Source: Alteribacter populi (GTDB taxonomy: Bacteria > Bacillota > Bacilli > Bacillales > Salisediminibacteriaceae). From it: a stretch of DNA of 64,000 nucleotides. A model generated the notes under the pieces. It did no database searches. It saw only the letters and a program-made list of their open reading frames with translations, and was not told the DNA's origin. Where the stretch lies: positions 3,932,559 to 3,996,558 of the forward strand of contig NZ_KZ293963.1 of assembly GCF_002352765.1 (NCBI RefSeq), in the 5' to 3' direction. Positions 25,368 to 34,184 of the stretch are shown in pieces (positions within the stretch are counted from its first letter, which is position 1; the number at the start of each line of letters is the position of its first letter). The position numbers were made by a program, and so were the translations under genes.

Positions 25368-26554
25368 GTGTATGAAACATCAACATACAGAGAAAAAATA
25401 CGTCTCTTATTGATTATTATGTGGCCGATACTTGTTACACAACTCGGTCTGTATTTTATGAAATTTGTTGATACAACAATGTCTGGCCAGGCAGGTGCGG
25501 AAGATTTGGCTGGTGTGGCAATCGGCTCTAGCTTGTGGCTGCCGGTGTTAACGCACTTACACAGGAGGTCCATCATATTGCAGAGCATTATTTGATTGGT
25601 TTGTCCTTTGGTATGCTTCCGCTCTTTGCTAACAATGTTTTCCGGTGTTTTATCGATTCACTAGGTCAGACGAGAATTACGATGTTCATTATTCTCTTAG
25701 CTTTACCAGTCAATTTTGTCTTTAATTATGTACTGATTTTTGGGAACTTTGGTTTTCCAGCCCTTGGTGGAGTTGGAGCAGGCTACGCTTCGGCAATAAC
25801 GTATTGGTTTATCTTTTTTGTTGGGCTTTATTTTGTCGCTCGCGTACGGCCGTTTATGAACTATCGTTTATTTAAAACGTTTTTCAGGGTATCGTTAAGA
25901 TCGTGGAAAGAAATTCTCGTGCTAGGTGTTCCGATTGGGATGACGATCTTTTTTGAAACGAGTATCTTTGCTGCGGTTACGCTGCTTATGAGTCAATTCC
26001 CAACTGAGGTAATAGCTGCTCACCAAGCTGCAATTAACTTTTCATCATTATTGTTTATGATTCCGATGAGCATCGCTTTTGCCCTGACAATTGCAGTGGG
26101 GTATGAAGTTGGCGCTTTTCGGATAACGGATGCCAAACAATATGGGGGGATCGGGGTTATATTTGCCCTTCTACTCGGCGTTTTTGCCTGTGTAGCAATT
26201 TATGTTCTGCGTGGTCCTGTTTCATCACTTTATACAACCAGTCCTGAAGTAGCTTTGCTAATTCAGTCGTTTTTGATCTATGCAATCTTTTTTCAGTTTT
26301 CTGATGCGCTGAATACACCGATACAAGGGATTTTGCGAGGATATAAAGATGTGAATGTTCCCTTTGTTCTTGCCCTCATATCCTTTTGGGTGATTGGACT
26401 TCCTGTCGGGTATTGGATGGCGCAAAATACTGGATTTGGTCCGTATGGGTACTGGTTTGGGTTAATTGTCGGTCTTGCTGCTGGTGCGATTTGTTTAACG
26501 TGGCGGCTGGTTTATATTCAAAAGCGGATGGAGAATAAAGTAGAATTTGTGTAG
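25368..26554 (+). pseudogene. MATE multidrug efflux pump, deleted and frameshifted
   Basis: The N-terminal MATE segment (residues to LAGVAIGSSLWLPVLT) is read from a GTG at 25368 behind AAGGAGG, but the frame then ends at 25595. The rest of the pump continues in another frame from about 25540 to 26554 (NALTQEVHHIAEHYLIGLSFG onward, a normal C-terminal two thirds). Intact relatives have roughly 50-60 more residues at this point, covering transmembrane segments 2-3. The gene has therefore lost an internal piece, with a net frameshift. The downstream fragment lacks a ribosome site. A full-length MATE of another subgroup is at 48370. Confidence 0.85.
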
Positions 26555-26600
26555 AATTAATTCGTCTTTAAGTAGAATGCGTTTACTTTTGTGTAAAATC
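26528..26600. repeat. 21-bp phased repeat array (short copy)
   Basis: The word GTGTAGAAT or a close variant begins at 26528, 26549, 26570 and 26591, exactly 21 bases apart; the first units lie in the 3' end of the MATE pseudogene. The same array in a longer form is at 40265-40380. Confidence 0.7.
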
Positions 26601-26632
26601 CTTCCTAATTTATTTGCTTAAACAAGCACCAA

Positions 26633-26760
26633 CTTCAATCTGCTCGCTTTCCGCGGACGAACCGCCGAGCTGCCTTGGGGAATGCACTCTGCGGGGTCTC
26701 GGCTAGCCCGTTTTTCCGCAGGAATCTCACAGATTTCGTCCAACTACGCAGAAGATCTTT
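26633..26760. repeat. Bacillaceae dispersed repeat, copy A
   Basis: About 128 bases that match, in inverted orientation, the copy at 40516-40643. Shared landmarks are GATCTTCTGCGTAGT, ACTCCTGCGGAAAAACGG-like, GAGACCCCGCAG, GGCGGTTCGTCCGCGGAAAG and CGAGCAGAT. No coding capacity is credible although a minus-strand frame runs through it. Confidence 0.85.
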
Positions 26761-26860
26761 ACAATTCAACTTATAAAAGATTGATGCTATTTGTTTATTA
26801 ATGAACAAATAAGGAAATAGGAAAAATATTAAAAGTGCGGTATAAAAAGGGGGCAGTCTC

Positions 26861-27352
26861 TTGTTTGGCTGGAGTGATATCCCAACTTTTATCTGGGCAT
26901 TATTTGTAATTTTACCGATCGTTTCACTCATCCATGAGCTAGGTCATTTTCTGTTTACACGATTATTTGGAGGAAAACTAGATTTTTCATTAGGAAGAGG
27001 AAAGATTATTTTTAAGCTCGGTGAATTTGAAATTCGTAGAGTATATTTTTTAGATTCCTGGTGTCAAATAAAAGAATTAAAAGTAAATAACCGCTGGTCC
27101 CATGCTATTGTATATTTAGGAGGGCCGTTATTTAATATTGGTTCAGTCGTGATCATTAATTCTTCCATTCATGCAGGGGTGCTTCCAGCGCATATTTTGT
27201 TTTACCAATTTGTTTACTTTTCCCTATATTTTGCTTTCTTCTCCCTATTACCGGTGGAGTACGGTGAAGGTCAACCAAGCGATGGGAAGGCGATTTACGA
27301 TGTATTGCGACATGGGACGAGTAAGGATTCCAGGAAAGATCCTTTATATTAG
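26861..27352 (+). CDS. Site-2-protease-like M50 membrane metalloprotease
   Basis: 163-residue membrane protein with the zinc-binding HELGH at residues 25-29 inside a hydrophobic helix, a second hydrophobic block around VYLGGPLFNIGSVVII and a C-terminal PSDGKAIYDVLR that corresponds to the NPxDG metal site of M50 proteases, with the usual Asn replaced. It is shorter than most S2P enzymes and has no PDZ domain. The TTG start has a GGGGG ribosome site. Substrate and role unknown; it may be a minimal intramembrane protease or an inactive relative. Confidence 0.8.
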   Translation: MFGWSDIPTFIWALFVILPIVSLIHELGHFLFTRLFGGKLDFSLGRGKIIFKLGEFEIRRVYFLDSWCQIKELKVNNRWSHAIVYLGGPLFNIGSVVIINSSIHAGVLPAHILFYQFVYFSLYFAFFSLLPVEYGEGQPSDGKAIYDVLRHGTSKDSRKDPLY

Positions 27353-27496
27353 TTGAGAGAACGTGTCTATGTGACCTATTATAGAAATAAGCCATTCGAC
27401 AAATGGGGAGACTGGTTATAGAAACAATCATAGAATGGCAGGAAAAGCAGATGGTTTCCCCTTCTAGATGGAAGGGGAAGTGAGGAGGAGAGACGA

Positions 27497-28870
27497 ATGA
27501 TAAACGATTATCAATCACTTGTAGAGAAGCAAAAACGTTTTTTTTACAGCGGAAAAACAAAGGATATTTCGTTTCGAATCGAGCAACTGACGAAATTAAA
27601 AGAAGCCATTAAAGAGAAAGAAGATTTGATTATTGAAGCTGCCTACAGGGATTTAGGCAAATCTAAACGAGAAGCTTTCTTAACGGAAATCGGCTTTTTA
27701 TATAGTGAACTTAAAGATATGATCAAAAATGTACCCACATGGTCTCAAATAAGAAAAGAGAGAACAGCTCTGACTCATGTTGGTTCAACGAGCTATATTT
27801 ATAAAGAACCTTATGGTGTAGCGCTCATTATCGGACCGTGGAACTACCCATTTCATCTCGTTATGGCTCCGTTAATTGGTGCTATAGCGGCAGGGAACAC
27901 AGCGATTCTCAAGCCCTCAGAACTAACCCCGTTTACGAGTGCGGTCATTCGAGAGATAATTGACGAGACGTTTCAGGAAGAGTATATCGCAGTAAGAGAA
28001 GGTGACGCCGAAGCAGCGAAAGAGCTTCTTGATTTAAACACTGATTATATTTTCTTTACTGGGAGTGTTCAAGTCGGGAAAAAGGTGATGGAAGCTGCGA
28101 GTAAGCACCTTACACCTGTGACACTTGAGCTCGGTGGAAAAAGTCCAGCTATTGTCATGAAGGATGCAGATGTAAAACTTGCAGCCAAGAGAATAGTTTG
28201 GGGAAAATTTATCAACGCAGGTCAAACATGTGTCGCACCGGACTATATTCTTGTTCAAGAAAAAGCAAAGCGAAAATTATATAAATACCTTGTTAAATAT
28301 ATTAAAAAGTTTTACGGACAAGATGTGTCTCAGAATAAAGACTATCCACGTATCGTCAATGAAAAGCATCATGACCGGATAACGGCCCTTTTAGACGAGG
28401 AGAAGATTATGTATGGCGGAGAGCACGATCGGGATGAGCGATTCATTGCTCCGACCATAATGGACAATGTAACCTTTGACGACCCGGTTATGGAAGAAGA
28501 AATTTTCGGTCCAATTTTACCTCTCGTAAGCTTTGAAGAGGCACATGATGTCATTGATATGGTACGCCAACGCCCGAACCCGTTAGCACTCTATCTATTT
28601 ACCGAGAAAAAACAGACGGAATCGTTAATTTTTAGCAATTTATCTTTTGGAGGTGGCTGTGTGAACGACACGCTCATGCACATTACATCACCTCACCTTC
28701 CTTTTGGAGGCGTTGGTGAAAGTGGTATGGGGGCTTATCATGGAAAGGCGAGTTTTGATACCTTTACCCATGAAAAAAGTGTACTCAAGCAGACGAACAA
28801 GTTCGATATACCTCTTCGCTATAGTCAAAGTAATCGTTCCATTAGTGCGTTGCGAAAGATGTGGGAATAA
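27497..28870 (+). CDS. Aldehyde dehydrogenase (class 3/YwdH type)
   Basis: 457-residue NAD(P)-dependent dehydrogenase that oxidises aldehydes to acids. Key motifs are GPWNYPFHL, KPSELTPFTS, FTGSVQVGKKVMEAA, ELGGKSPAIV (catalytic Glu) and GQTCVAPDY with nucleophile Cys245. The C terminus matches the fatty/aromatic aldehyde dehydrogenase branch. A GGAGGAGAG site precedes the ATG. Monocistronic. Physiological aldehyde unknown. Confidence 0.95.
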   Translation: MINDYQSLVEKQKRFFYSGKTKDISFRIEQLTKLKEAIKEKEDLIIEAAYRDLGKSKREAFLTEIGFLYSELKDMIKNVPTWSQIRKERTALTHVGSTSYIYKEPYGVALIIGPWNYPFHLVMAPLIGAIAAGNTAILKPSELTPFTSAVIREIIDETFQEEYIAVREGDAEAAKELLDLNTDYIFFTGSVQVGKKVMEAASKHLTPVTLELGGKSPAIVMKDADVKLAAKRIVWGKFINAGQTCVAPDYILVQEKAKRKLYKYLVKYIKKFYGQDVSQNKDYPRIVNEKHHDRITALLDEEKIMYGGEHDRDERFIAPTIMDNVTFDDPVMEEEIFGPILPLVSFEEAHDVIDMVRQRPNPLALYLFTEKKQTESLIFSNLSFGGGCVNDTLMHITSPHLPFGGVGESGMGAYHGKASFDTFTHEKSVLKQTNKFDIPLRYSQSNRSISALRKMWE

Positions 28871-28884
28871 AAGGTTAGGATAAG

Positions 28885-29022
28885 AAAAGCGCAAGGCGCC
28901 CTTAACCGACGACATGCAAATGTTCTGTCCGATAACAAGTACTTTTTACTTTTAATCTGGCAGGTTACTTGACACGTGCCGATGGTGCTTGGAGCTAGAC
29001 ATCGAAACGTAGATTTTTATGC
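28885..29022. repeat. Dispersed repeat R (inverted copy)
   Basis: Complement of the sequence at 44795-44930. It contains GCGCAAGGCGCC, GACATGCAAATGTTCTGTCCGATAA and GAGCTAGACATCGAAACGTAGATTTTTAT-type blocks, about 85 percent alike by eye. A third, more decayed copy is at 62985-63060. Confidence 0.75.
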
Positions 29023-29075
29023 TTTATTAACTCTTAAGAAAAATCGCATAGCGGTCTTTTATTACTAAATAAGCG

Positions 29076-29108
29076 AAAAACTCGGCAACCGCCGAGTTTT
29101 TTCCTCTT
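29076..29108. terminator. Terminator between convergent genes
   Basis: AACTCGGC (29079-29086) pairs with GCCGAGTT (29091-29098), followed by a T-run on the plus strand and by T-rich sequence on the minus strand. The gap 28871-29197 otherwise holds repeat R and no gene. Confidence 0.85.
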
Positions 29109-29197
29109 TGAGAGCATGTTCTTAAAGGGGGGCAATGGCTCCGCAGGCTTAAAACGATGCAGCATCTCGATTCATTGCTCCCGATGTGACAATTCTT

Positions 29198-30397
29198 TTA
29201 AAAGAAATCATAAATGAACGGCTTGTGATGAGGAAGAATCGTTGTTAACCGTTCCGCTTCTTTCAATGGACCCATTATTTTCTCTGCTTCATAGAGCACA
29301 TCAACCGGCTGAGCGTTCATGAAAACAGCGGAGAATGACTGAATGTCCATAGAGAGGCCTCGTTGGGGAGGATGCTGACAACTAGCACCTTCCTGTTTTT
29401 GGGTGTGATGTGTCACGTCAAGAGGTTCGCCTCCAGAAGCGTTCGGTTTAATAATATACGTACCCGTGTTCCAGTCGCAGAAACTGTCTTCAAGGTGAAG
29501 AATGATCGGTTTTTCGGAAGTAGCTGTGAATGGAAACTGCCGTAAAAACGCTGTGACATCTACTACGCGAGCCATAAAGTAGGAACTCACTTTCTGTTCC
29601 ACGTGAGGATCGTCAAGTAAAAATATCGTTCCATCATCACTAGGCAAGTTAACAACAGCTTCTTTAATCATCGAATCATGGTTGCTAATAAACGTCCAAA
29701 GACCAGTTCGAGCTTCGTGATTAAGCCAGACAATTTCATGTACGGTAAGCACTTCATCTTTTACTTTGTAAATGAGATAGCCCTTTTTCCTTTGCTGTGC
29801 ATCGTAATAAACAGCGACTTGCCCTTTCTTCCGTTTGAAAATAGAGCGATCCCACCATTCTGAATGTCGCTTAATGGCTCCATTAAATTGACAAGCCCAC
29901 GTTTCATAAACATCGGCTATTATTTCACTGTCAGAATCGACCCGTTTTACGTACCCCGTCGTTTGCTTTCGTTTAGGAAGCTTTTCTTTAGGAATTGTCA
30001 CTGAACGTTTTTCAGCAAAAAGCTCCCACCCGAACTTTCGATAAAAAGGGATAGAAAATGGGAAGAGGTAAGAGACAAGTTGCCCATTTTCCTTCATTTC
30101 CTTTAAGGACGCGAGTAATAAGTCACGGACGAGCCCAGATCTTCGGTGTTCAGGCCAGGTAGCAACGCCAGAGACTCCTCCCATCGCCCATTCTTTTCCG
30201 GCTATGTAAGTTGTAAAAGGAAAGATCGTTACTTTGGAGTACAGTTCTCCGTTTTGTGCTGCAACCCATGTTTCGGCAGGGTTGACCCACTTTCGGCGTT
30301 CGTCCCTTTCTTCGTCACTTAGTTCATATTGAAATGCGAATTCAGACATTTTTAAACTAAAGTCTACCTCTTCTTGTTTTAGTTTACGTATCTCCAT
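29198..30397 (-). CDS. Eis-like GNAT N-acetyltransferase
   Basis: 399-residue protein with the three-part layout of enhanced-intracellular-survival (Eis) acetyltransferases: an N-terminal GNAT domain (GGVSGVATWPEHRRSGLVRDLL near 73-94 is the acetyl-CoA loop), a second GNAT-like domain, and a C-terminal SCP2-like domain ending in a carboxylate (FIYDFF) that serves as catalytic base in Eis. Substrates in this family include aminoglycosides and other amines; here unknown. The ATG at 30397 follows AGGGTGGAG. Confidence 0.9.
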   Translation of the reverse strand: MEIRKLKQEEVDFSLKMSEFAFQYELSDEERDERRKWVNPAETWVAAQNGELYSKVTIFPFTTYIAGKEWAMGGVSGVATWPEHRRSGLVRDLLLASLKEMKENGQLVSYLFPFSIPFYRKFGWELFAEKRSVTIPKEKLPKRKQTTGYVKRVDSDSEIIADVYETWACQFNGAIKRHSEWWDRSIFKRKKGQVAVYYDAQQRKKGYLIYKVKDEVLTVHEIVWLNHEARTGLWTFISNHDSMIKEAVVNLPSDDGTIFLLDDPHVEQKVSSYFMARVVDVTAFLRQFPFTATSEKPIILHLEDSFCDWNTGTYIIKPNASGGEPLDVTHHTQKQEGASCQHPPQRGLSMDIQSFSAVFMNAQPVDVLYEAEKIMGPLKEAERLTTILPHHKPFIYDFF

Positions 30398-30532
30398 TGC
30401 TCCACCCTCCATCTTTCAAGTTGTGTTTTCCTTATTAAATCATAGCGAAAGATATACATTTGAAAAAGGGAAAGTTTTCATTTTAGTTATAAAAACGCGT
30501 AGCGGCCTGTTTATTAAATACAGCGAAAGCTT

Positions 30533-30571
30533 CCGCTCGTCTCAAAGATGGTTTTATCTTGAGACGAGCGG
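30533..30571. terminator. Strong hairpin between adenine deaminase and Eis-like genes
   Basis: CCGCTCGTCTCAAAGAT pairs with ATCTTGAGACGAGCGG across a six-base loop with one bulge. It has no long T-run. It shares the CTCGTCTCAA word with the repeat hairpin near 37850, so it may be repeat-derived rather than a dedicated terminator of the upstream minus-strand gene. Confidence 0.5.
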
Positions 30572-30619
30572 CGTGACTAAAGAGCCGTAAAAGGGCTCTA
30601 CGTACGATATTCCAGTTAC

Positions 30620-32371
30620 TTATGATTCGGCTGCCGGAATGGGTATATGCGCCATTTTCGTTGTGTCAAACAGTCCCATGTCAGTAAGCTTTAACGAAGG
30701 GATCACCGGAAGAGCTAGAAATGACAGAGTTAGGAAGGGATTAAATTCGGTTCGGCTTCCTGAATTCGTAAAAGTTTCATGGAGTTTAGTGAGATGGTGT
30801 GCTGCTTCTTTTACTGAAAGAGGACTCATTAAGCCGCCGATCGGAAGTGGGAATGTGTCGATCTCGACGCCTTCACTTACGATCGTTAAACCGCCTTGAT
30901 GTTGTTCAATGGAACGAACGGCACAAAGAATGTCAGCTGTGCTCGTACCGACGACGATGATGTTGTGGGAATCATGAGCAATCGTCGTAGCAATCGCTCC
31001 TTTCTTTAATCCAATACCTGTAACAATGCCCAAGCCTATATTTGATGTTTTACCATGACGCTCGATTACAGCAAGAGTCAGCTGGTCCTTGGATAGAGAA
31101 GGAGTAAAATACCCATTACTGTCCTTGTCCACTGTTTTTATGAGATGATCAGTAATTAGTGAGTTCGGCTGAACTCCGATAACGTGTGCTTTTGTTTTTC
31201 CTGCCATATGGATCATAAAGTCATTCTCTGTAAGGTTTGGAATTTTCACGGTCTGCACAATCTGTTCAGGAGGGGTTAACTCATTTTCAGTACTAATGAC
31301 TAACTGCCCGTTTTTAACGATTTTTTTTCCTCGTAAAAAGACCTCATCGGCTGTAAAGTTATTCAGGTCATTAACGAAAAGAAACGTTGCTTCAAACCCA
31401 GGTGCAATCGCTCCCTTTTCCTTTAGATTAAAGCAAGTAGCTGCGTTAATCGTAGCCAATTGAATAACGGTAATCGGGTCGAGCCCGTTTTTGATCGCCA
31501 AGCGGATGTTAAAATCAATGCTGCCTTCTTTTAACAGGTCGTCAGGATGTTTATCATCGGTGCAGAACATAAAGCGCCTGCTATTTTTTGCAGTTACAGC
31601 TGGCAGTAGTGAAAGGAGGTCTTTGGCGACAGATCCTTCTCTCATCATGACATAAAACCCTCGTTGGGTACGCACTAATGCCTCCTCTGCTGTGGTGCAC
31701 TCATGGTCCGTTAAAATACCTGCAGTGCGGTAAACGTTTAAAGCCGTGGAAGACAGACCCGATGCGTGACCATCAATGTTTTTACCAGCAGATTTAGCCA
31801 TATTTAACTTGTTAAGCATATCATCATCTCTGTTCATTACGGCTGGATAGTCCATTACTTCTGCAAGACCAAGAACTTTTGGGTGATGATTGAAATGTGC
31901 GAGATCATTTGCGGTTAATGTCGCTCCTGAGGTTTCAAATGGGGTACTTGGAACAGAGGAAGGAAGCATTGTATAAATGTCAAGGTCAGCTTTGTCCGAC
32001 TCATCAATCATAAATTGAATGGCCTGTTTTCCAAGAACATTAGCGATTTCATGTGGATCTGTAATTGCTGTGGTTACTCCGTGTGGCAATAAAGCATCAG
32101 AAAAGTGTTGAGGTGTCATCATCGACGATTCGATATGAACATGAGCATCAATAAGACCTGGCACGATATATTTTCCCTTTGCATCGATTGTTTTTGTACC
32201 TTCATAAGGGCCAATCCCGACGATCATCCCATCTGTGATCGCTATACTTTGGTCTGTGATGATGGTGCTATTAAATACGTCAACAATTTTGCCGTTGGTA
32301 ATAACGATGTCAGCTGGTTCACCATGAGCAGAGGTGATGATTTGACTGGATAACGCTAGTTTGTTGTTCAT
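30620..32371 (-). CDS. adeC: Adenine deaminase
   Basis: 583-residue amidohydrolase that deaminates adenine to hypoxanthine for purine salvage or nitrogen supply. The metal site HVHIESS begins at residue 77, and MTPQHFSDALLPHGVTTAITDPHEIANVLG, DGHASGL, CTDDKHPDDL and VAHDSHNI-type segments are all present. The ATG at 32371 follows GAGGAG; eighteen upstream codons have no site. Monocistronic. No purine riboswitch pattern was recognised upstream. Confidence 0.96.
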   Translation of the reverse strand: MNNKLALSSQIITSAHGEPADIVITNGKIVDVFNSTIITDQSIAITDGMIVGIGPYEGTKTIDAKGKYIVPGLIDAHVHIESSMMTPQHFSDALLPHGVTTAITDPHEIANVLGKQAIQFMIDESDKADLDIYTMLPSSVPSTPFETSGATLTANDLAHFNHHPKVLGLAEVMDYPAVMNRDDDMLNKLNMAKSAGKNIDGHASGLSSTALNVYRTAGILTDHECTTAEEALVRTQRGFYVMMREGSVAKDLLSLLPAVTAKNSRRFMFCTDDKHPDDLLKEGSIDFNIRLAIKNGLDPITVIQLATINAATCFNLKEKGAIAPGFEATFLFVNDLNNFTADEVFLRGKKIVKNGQLVISTENELTPPEQIVQTVKIPNLTENDFMIHMAGKTKAHVIGVQPNSLITDHLIKTVDKDSNGYFTPSLSKDQLTLAVIERHGKTSNIGLGIVTGIGLKKGAIATTIAHDSHNIIVVGTSTADILCAVRSIEQHQGGLTIVSEGVEIDTFPLPIGGLMSPLSVKEAAHHLTKLHETFTNSGSRTEFNPFLTLSFLALPVIPSLKLTDMGLFDTTKMAHIPIPAAES

Positions 32372-32520
32372 GGTACTTCTCCTCTCTTTTGGCAGGGGTG
32401 GATGAAATAAACAATTTGACTCCATTTAATAGAAACTAGTAAGCGATTTCTAAAGTCTTTCCTCAAATATTACCAGTTATTTTATATCTGCGAAGGATTT
32501 TTTTCAAGATAAACCTGAGT

Positions 32521-32760
32521 GCGCGTTCAAAAAGGAACATAAAAAGAGCCGAGTAGGTCGAGACAGAGAAGCAAGCTAAACGAAGAGATACGATAGCTAT
32601 TTTTAGCGGGCTTTATAACCTCCTTTTTTAAGGATAGAAAATAGTGAAAAAGGGAATAAAGAAAAATATATCGTGCGTGTTCAAGAATCGAGTAGAAAAC
32701 AGACGCTACAGCTGATTCGAGCAAGCAACAAATTTTATGAAAACAGCCTAACAGAAAGAG
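32521..32760. repeat. Dispersed repeat C (short inverted copy) plus element right end
   Basis: From 32525 to about 32625 this matches the complement of both ends of the repeat at 45224-45446 (GTTCAAAAAGGAACATAAAA, AGAGCCGAGTAGGTCGA and ATAGCTATTTTTAGCGGGCT) with the middle missing. From about 32708 to 32752 it carries GCTGATTCGAGCAAGCAACAA...GAAAACAGCC, a right end of the 21990-type family. No gene is visible in 32372-32769. Confidence 0.7.
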
Positions 32761-32769
32761 GGGATAGAG

Positions 32770-34089
32770 ATGACTGCGCCAGCAACATATGATCTAATCG
32801 GAATCGGAATTGGCCCATTTAATTTAGGAATGGCGGCATTATTAGATTCTGTTGAAGATGTCAATGCAATCTTTTTTGATGAAACGTCTGAGTTCAATTG
32901 GCATCCAGGGATGTTACTTGAAGGAGCTGATCTCCAAGTTCCTTTTTTAGCAGATTTAGTAACAATTGCTGACCCTACAAGCCCTTATTCATTCTTAAAC
33001 TATTTACACGAACATAATCGAATGCACAAATTCTTCTTTTTCAATCGTTTTGATATCCCGAGAGTAGAATATAATCATTATTTACGCTGGGTTGTCGCTC
33101 ATTTGGATGATTGCAAATTTGGAAAAAGAGTTGTTGATGTCATAGATCATAATGTGGAGGGTGAGCCTTATTATGAGGTGGTAGTAGAAGGAAACGAGGC
33201 GAAAGTAACCGAGCGTTATTTTACTAAACACGTCGTTGTTGGTACTGGAAGTGTTCCGCTTGTCCCTGAAGGGTTTGACCAGTTTCCAGTGGAGGATGTG
33301 GCACACACGAGTCAATACTTGTTCCAAAGAAAACACATACTCGATAAAAAAGTGAAAGATATCCTTGTTGTAGGGTCTGGCCAAAGTGCTGCTGAAGTAG
33401 TATTGGACTTGTTACAGCGCCAGGATCGAACGGACTTTCATTTGCATTGGATTACACGTTCTCCCGCTTTTTTCCAACTTGAATCAGGTAAAGTCGGTCA
33501 AGAAGTATTTTCACCGGACTATGTAGATTATTTTCATAAGTTGTCATTGGAAAAACGAGAAAAGGAGCTGCCTAATTTATCTCACTTACGTAATGGTGTG
33601 GAAGAGAAGACCTTTCATGAGATTTATGATTTGCTCTATCATAAGTCAATTGATTCACCGGCTCCGATTACAATCCGTTCATCCAGTGATGTAAAGGACA
33701 TTGAGGTAACGGAGGGTGGTCGTTACGCGGTAACCTGTCATCAATGGATGGAGGAAACCAATTACCATCTTGAAGTAGATAAAATGATTCTCGCAACAGG
33801 TTATCGACCGAATATTCCAGAGTGGATTGAACGCATTCGTGACGAGATCGTGTGGGAAGATGAAAAACGGTTTAAAGTGACGCGTGATTACCGGTTAACT
33901 TTTAAAAAAGAGCGAGATCATCAAGTGTTTACCGTAACGAACATCGAACATTCTCATGGAGCAGGAGCGACTAATCTTGGTCTTTCTGTACATCGTAATA
34001 TGACAATTATTAATAAAATTGCTGAACGAGAAGTATACAAGGAAGCAGAAGATACAGTATTTCAACGATTTGGTACTGAAAAAGAATAG
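32770..34089 (+). CDS. Lysine N6-hydroxylase/ornithine N5-oxygenase family protein
   Basis: 439-residue flavin- and NADPH-dependent N-hydroxylating mono-oxygenase of the IucD/PvdA/SidA family, which makes the hydroxylamine used in hydroxamate siderophores. The FAD motif GIGIGPFNLGMAALL is at about 11-25, the family FNWHPGMLLEGADLQVPFL block near 43-61, the NADPH motif VVGSGQSAAEV near 201-211, and ATGYRPNIP near the end. The C-terminal GATNLGLSVHRN is typical. A GAGGGG ribosome site precedes the ATG. It is an orphan: no siderophore synthetase or transporter is adjacent. Confidence 0.92.
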   Translation: MTAPATYDLIGIGIGPFNLGMAALLDSVEDVNAIFFDETSEFNWHPGMLLEGADLQVPFLADLVTIADPTSPYSFLNYLHEHNRMHKFFFFNRFDIPRVEYNHYLRWVVAHLDDCKFGKRVVDVIDHNVEGEPYYEVVVEGNEAKVTERYFTKHVVVGTGSVPLVPEGFDQFPVEDVAHTSQYLFQRKHILDKKVKDILVVGSGQSAAEVVLDLLQRQDRTDFHLHWITRSPAFFQLESGKVGQEVFSPDYVDYFHKLSLEKREKELPNLSHLRNGVEEKTFHEIYDLLYHKSIDSPAPITIRSSSDVKDIEVTEGGRYAVTCHQWMEETNYHLEVDKMILATGYRPNIPEWIERIRDEIVWEDEKRFKVTRDYRLTFKKERDHQVFTVTNIEHSHGAGATNLGLSVHRNMTIINKIAEREVYKEAEDTVFQRFGTEKE

Positions 34090-34127
34090 TGTGACAAATG
34101 CACTACAGTTGAGGTACATTCGGAATC

Positions 34128-34168
34128 GGGAAAACTGGTGTGAGTTTTCTTCTAAGCACAAGGTTACA
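34128..34168. terminator. Weak hairpin between convergent genes
   Basis: AACTGGTGT near 34132 pairs with ACACCAGTT near 34155 around a long loop; tails are only moderately T-rich. Confidence 0.4.
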
Positions 34169-34184
34169 CCAGTTTCACCCTATC

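Noticed and set aside
25535..26554. A separate 339-residue MATE gene
   Set aside because: It has no ribosome site, begins inside the upstream fragment in another frame, and its sequence simply continues the broken pump.
26635..26931. Minus-strand open frame of 98 codons
   Set aside because: It runs through the Bacillaceae repeat and into the M50 gene on the other strand, with no family match.
32372..32769. Purine riboswitch upstream of adenine deaminase
   Set aside because: No three-way junction pattern with the conserved loop words was recognised; the gap is filled by repeats.
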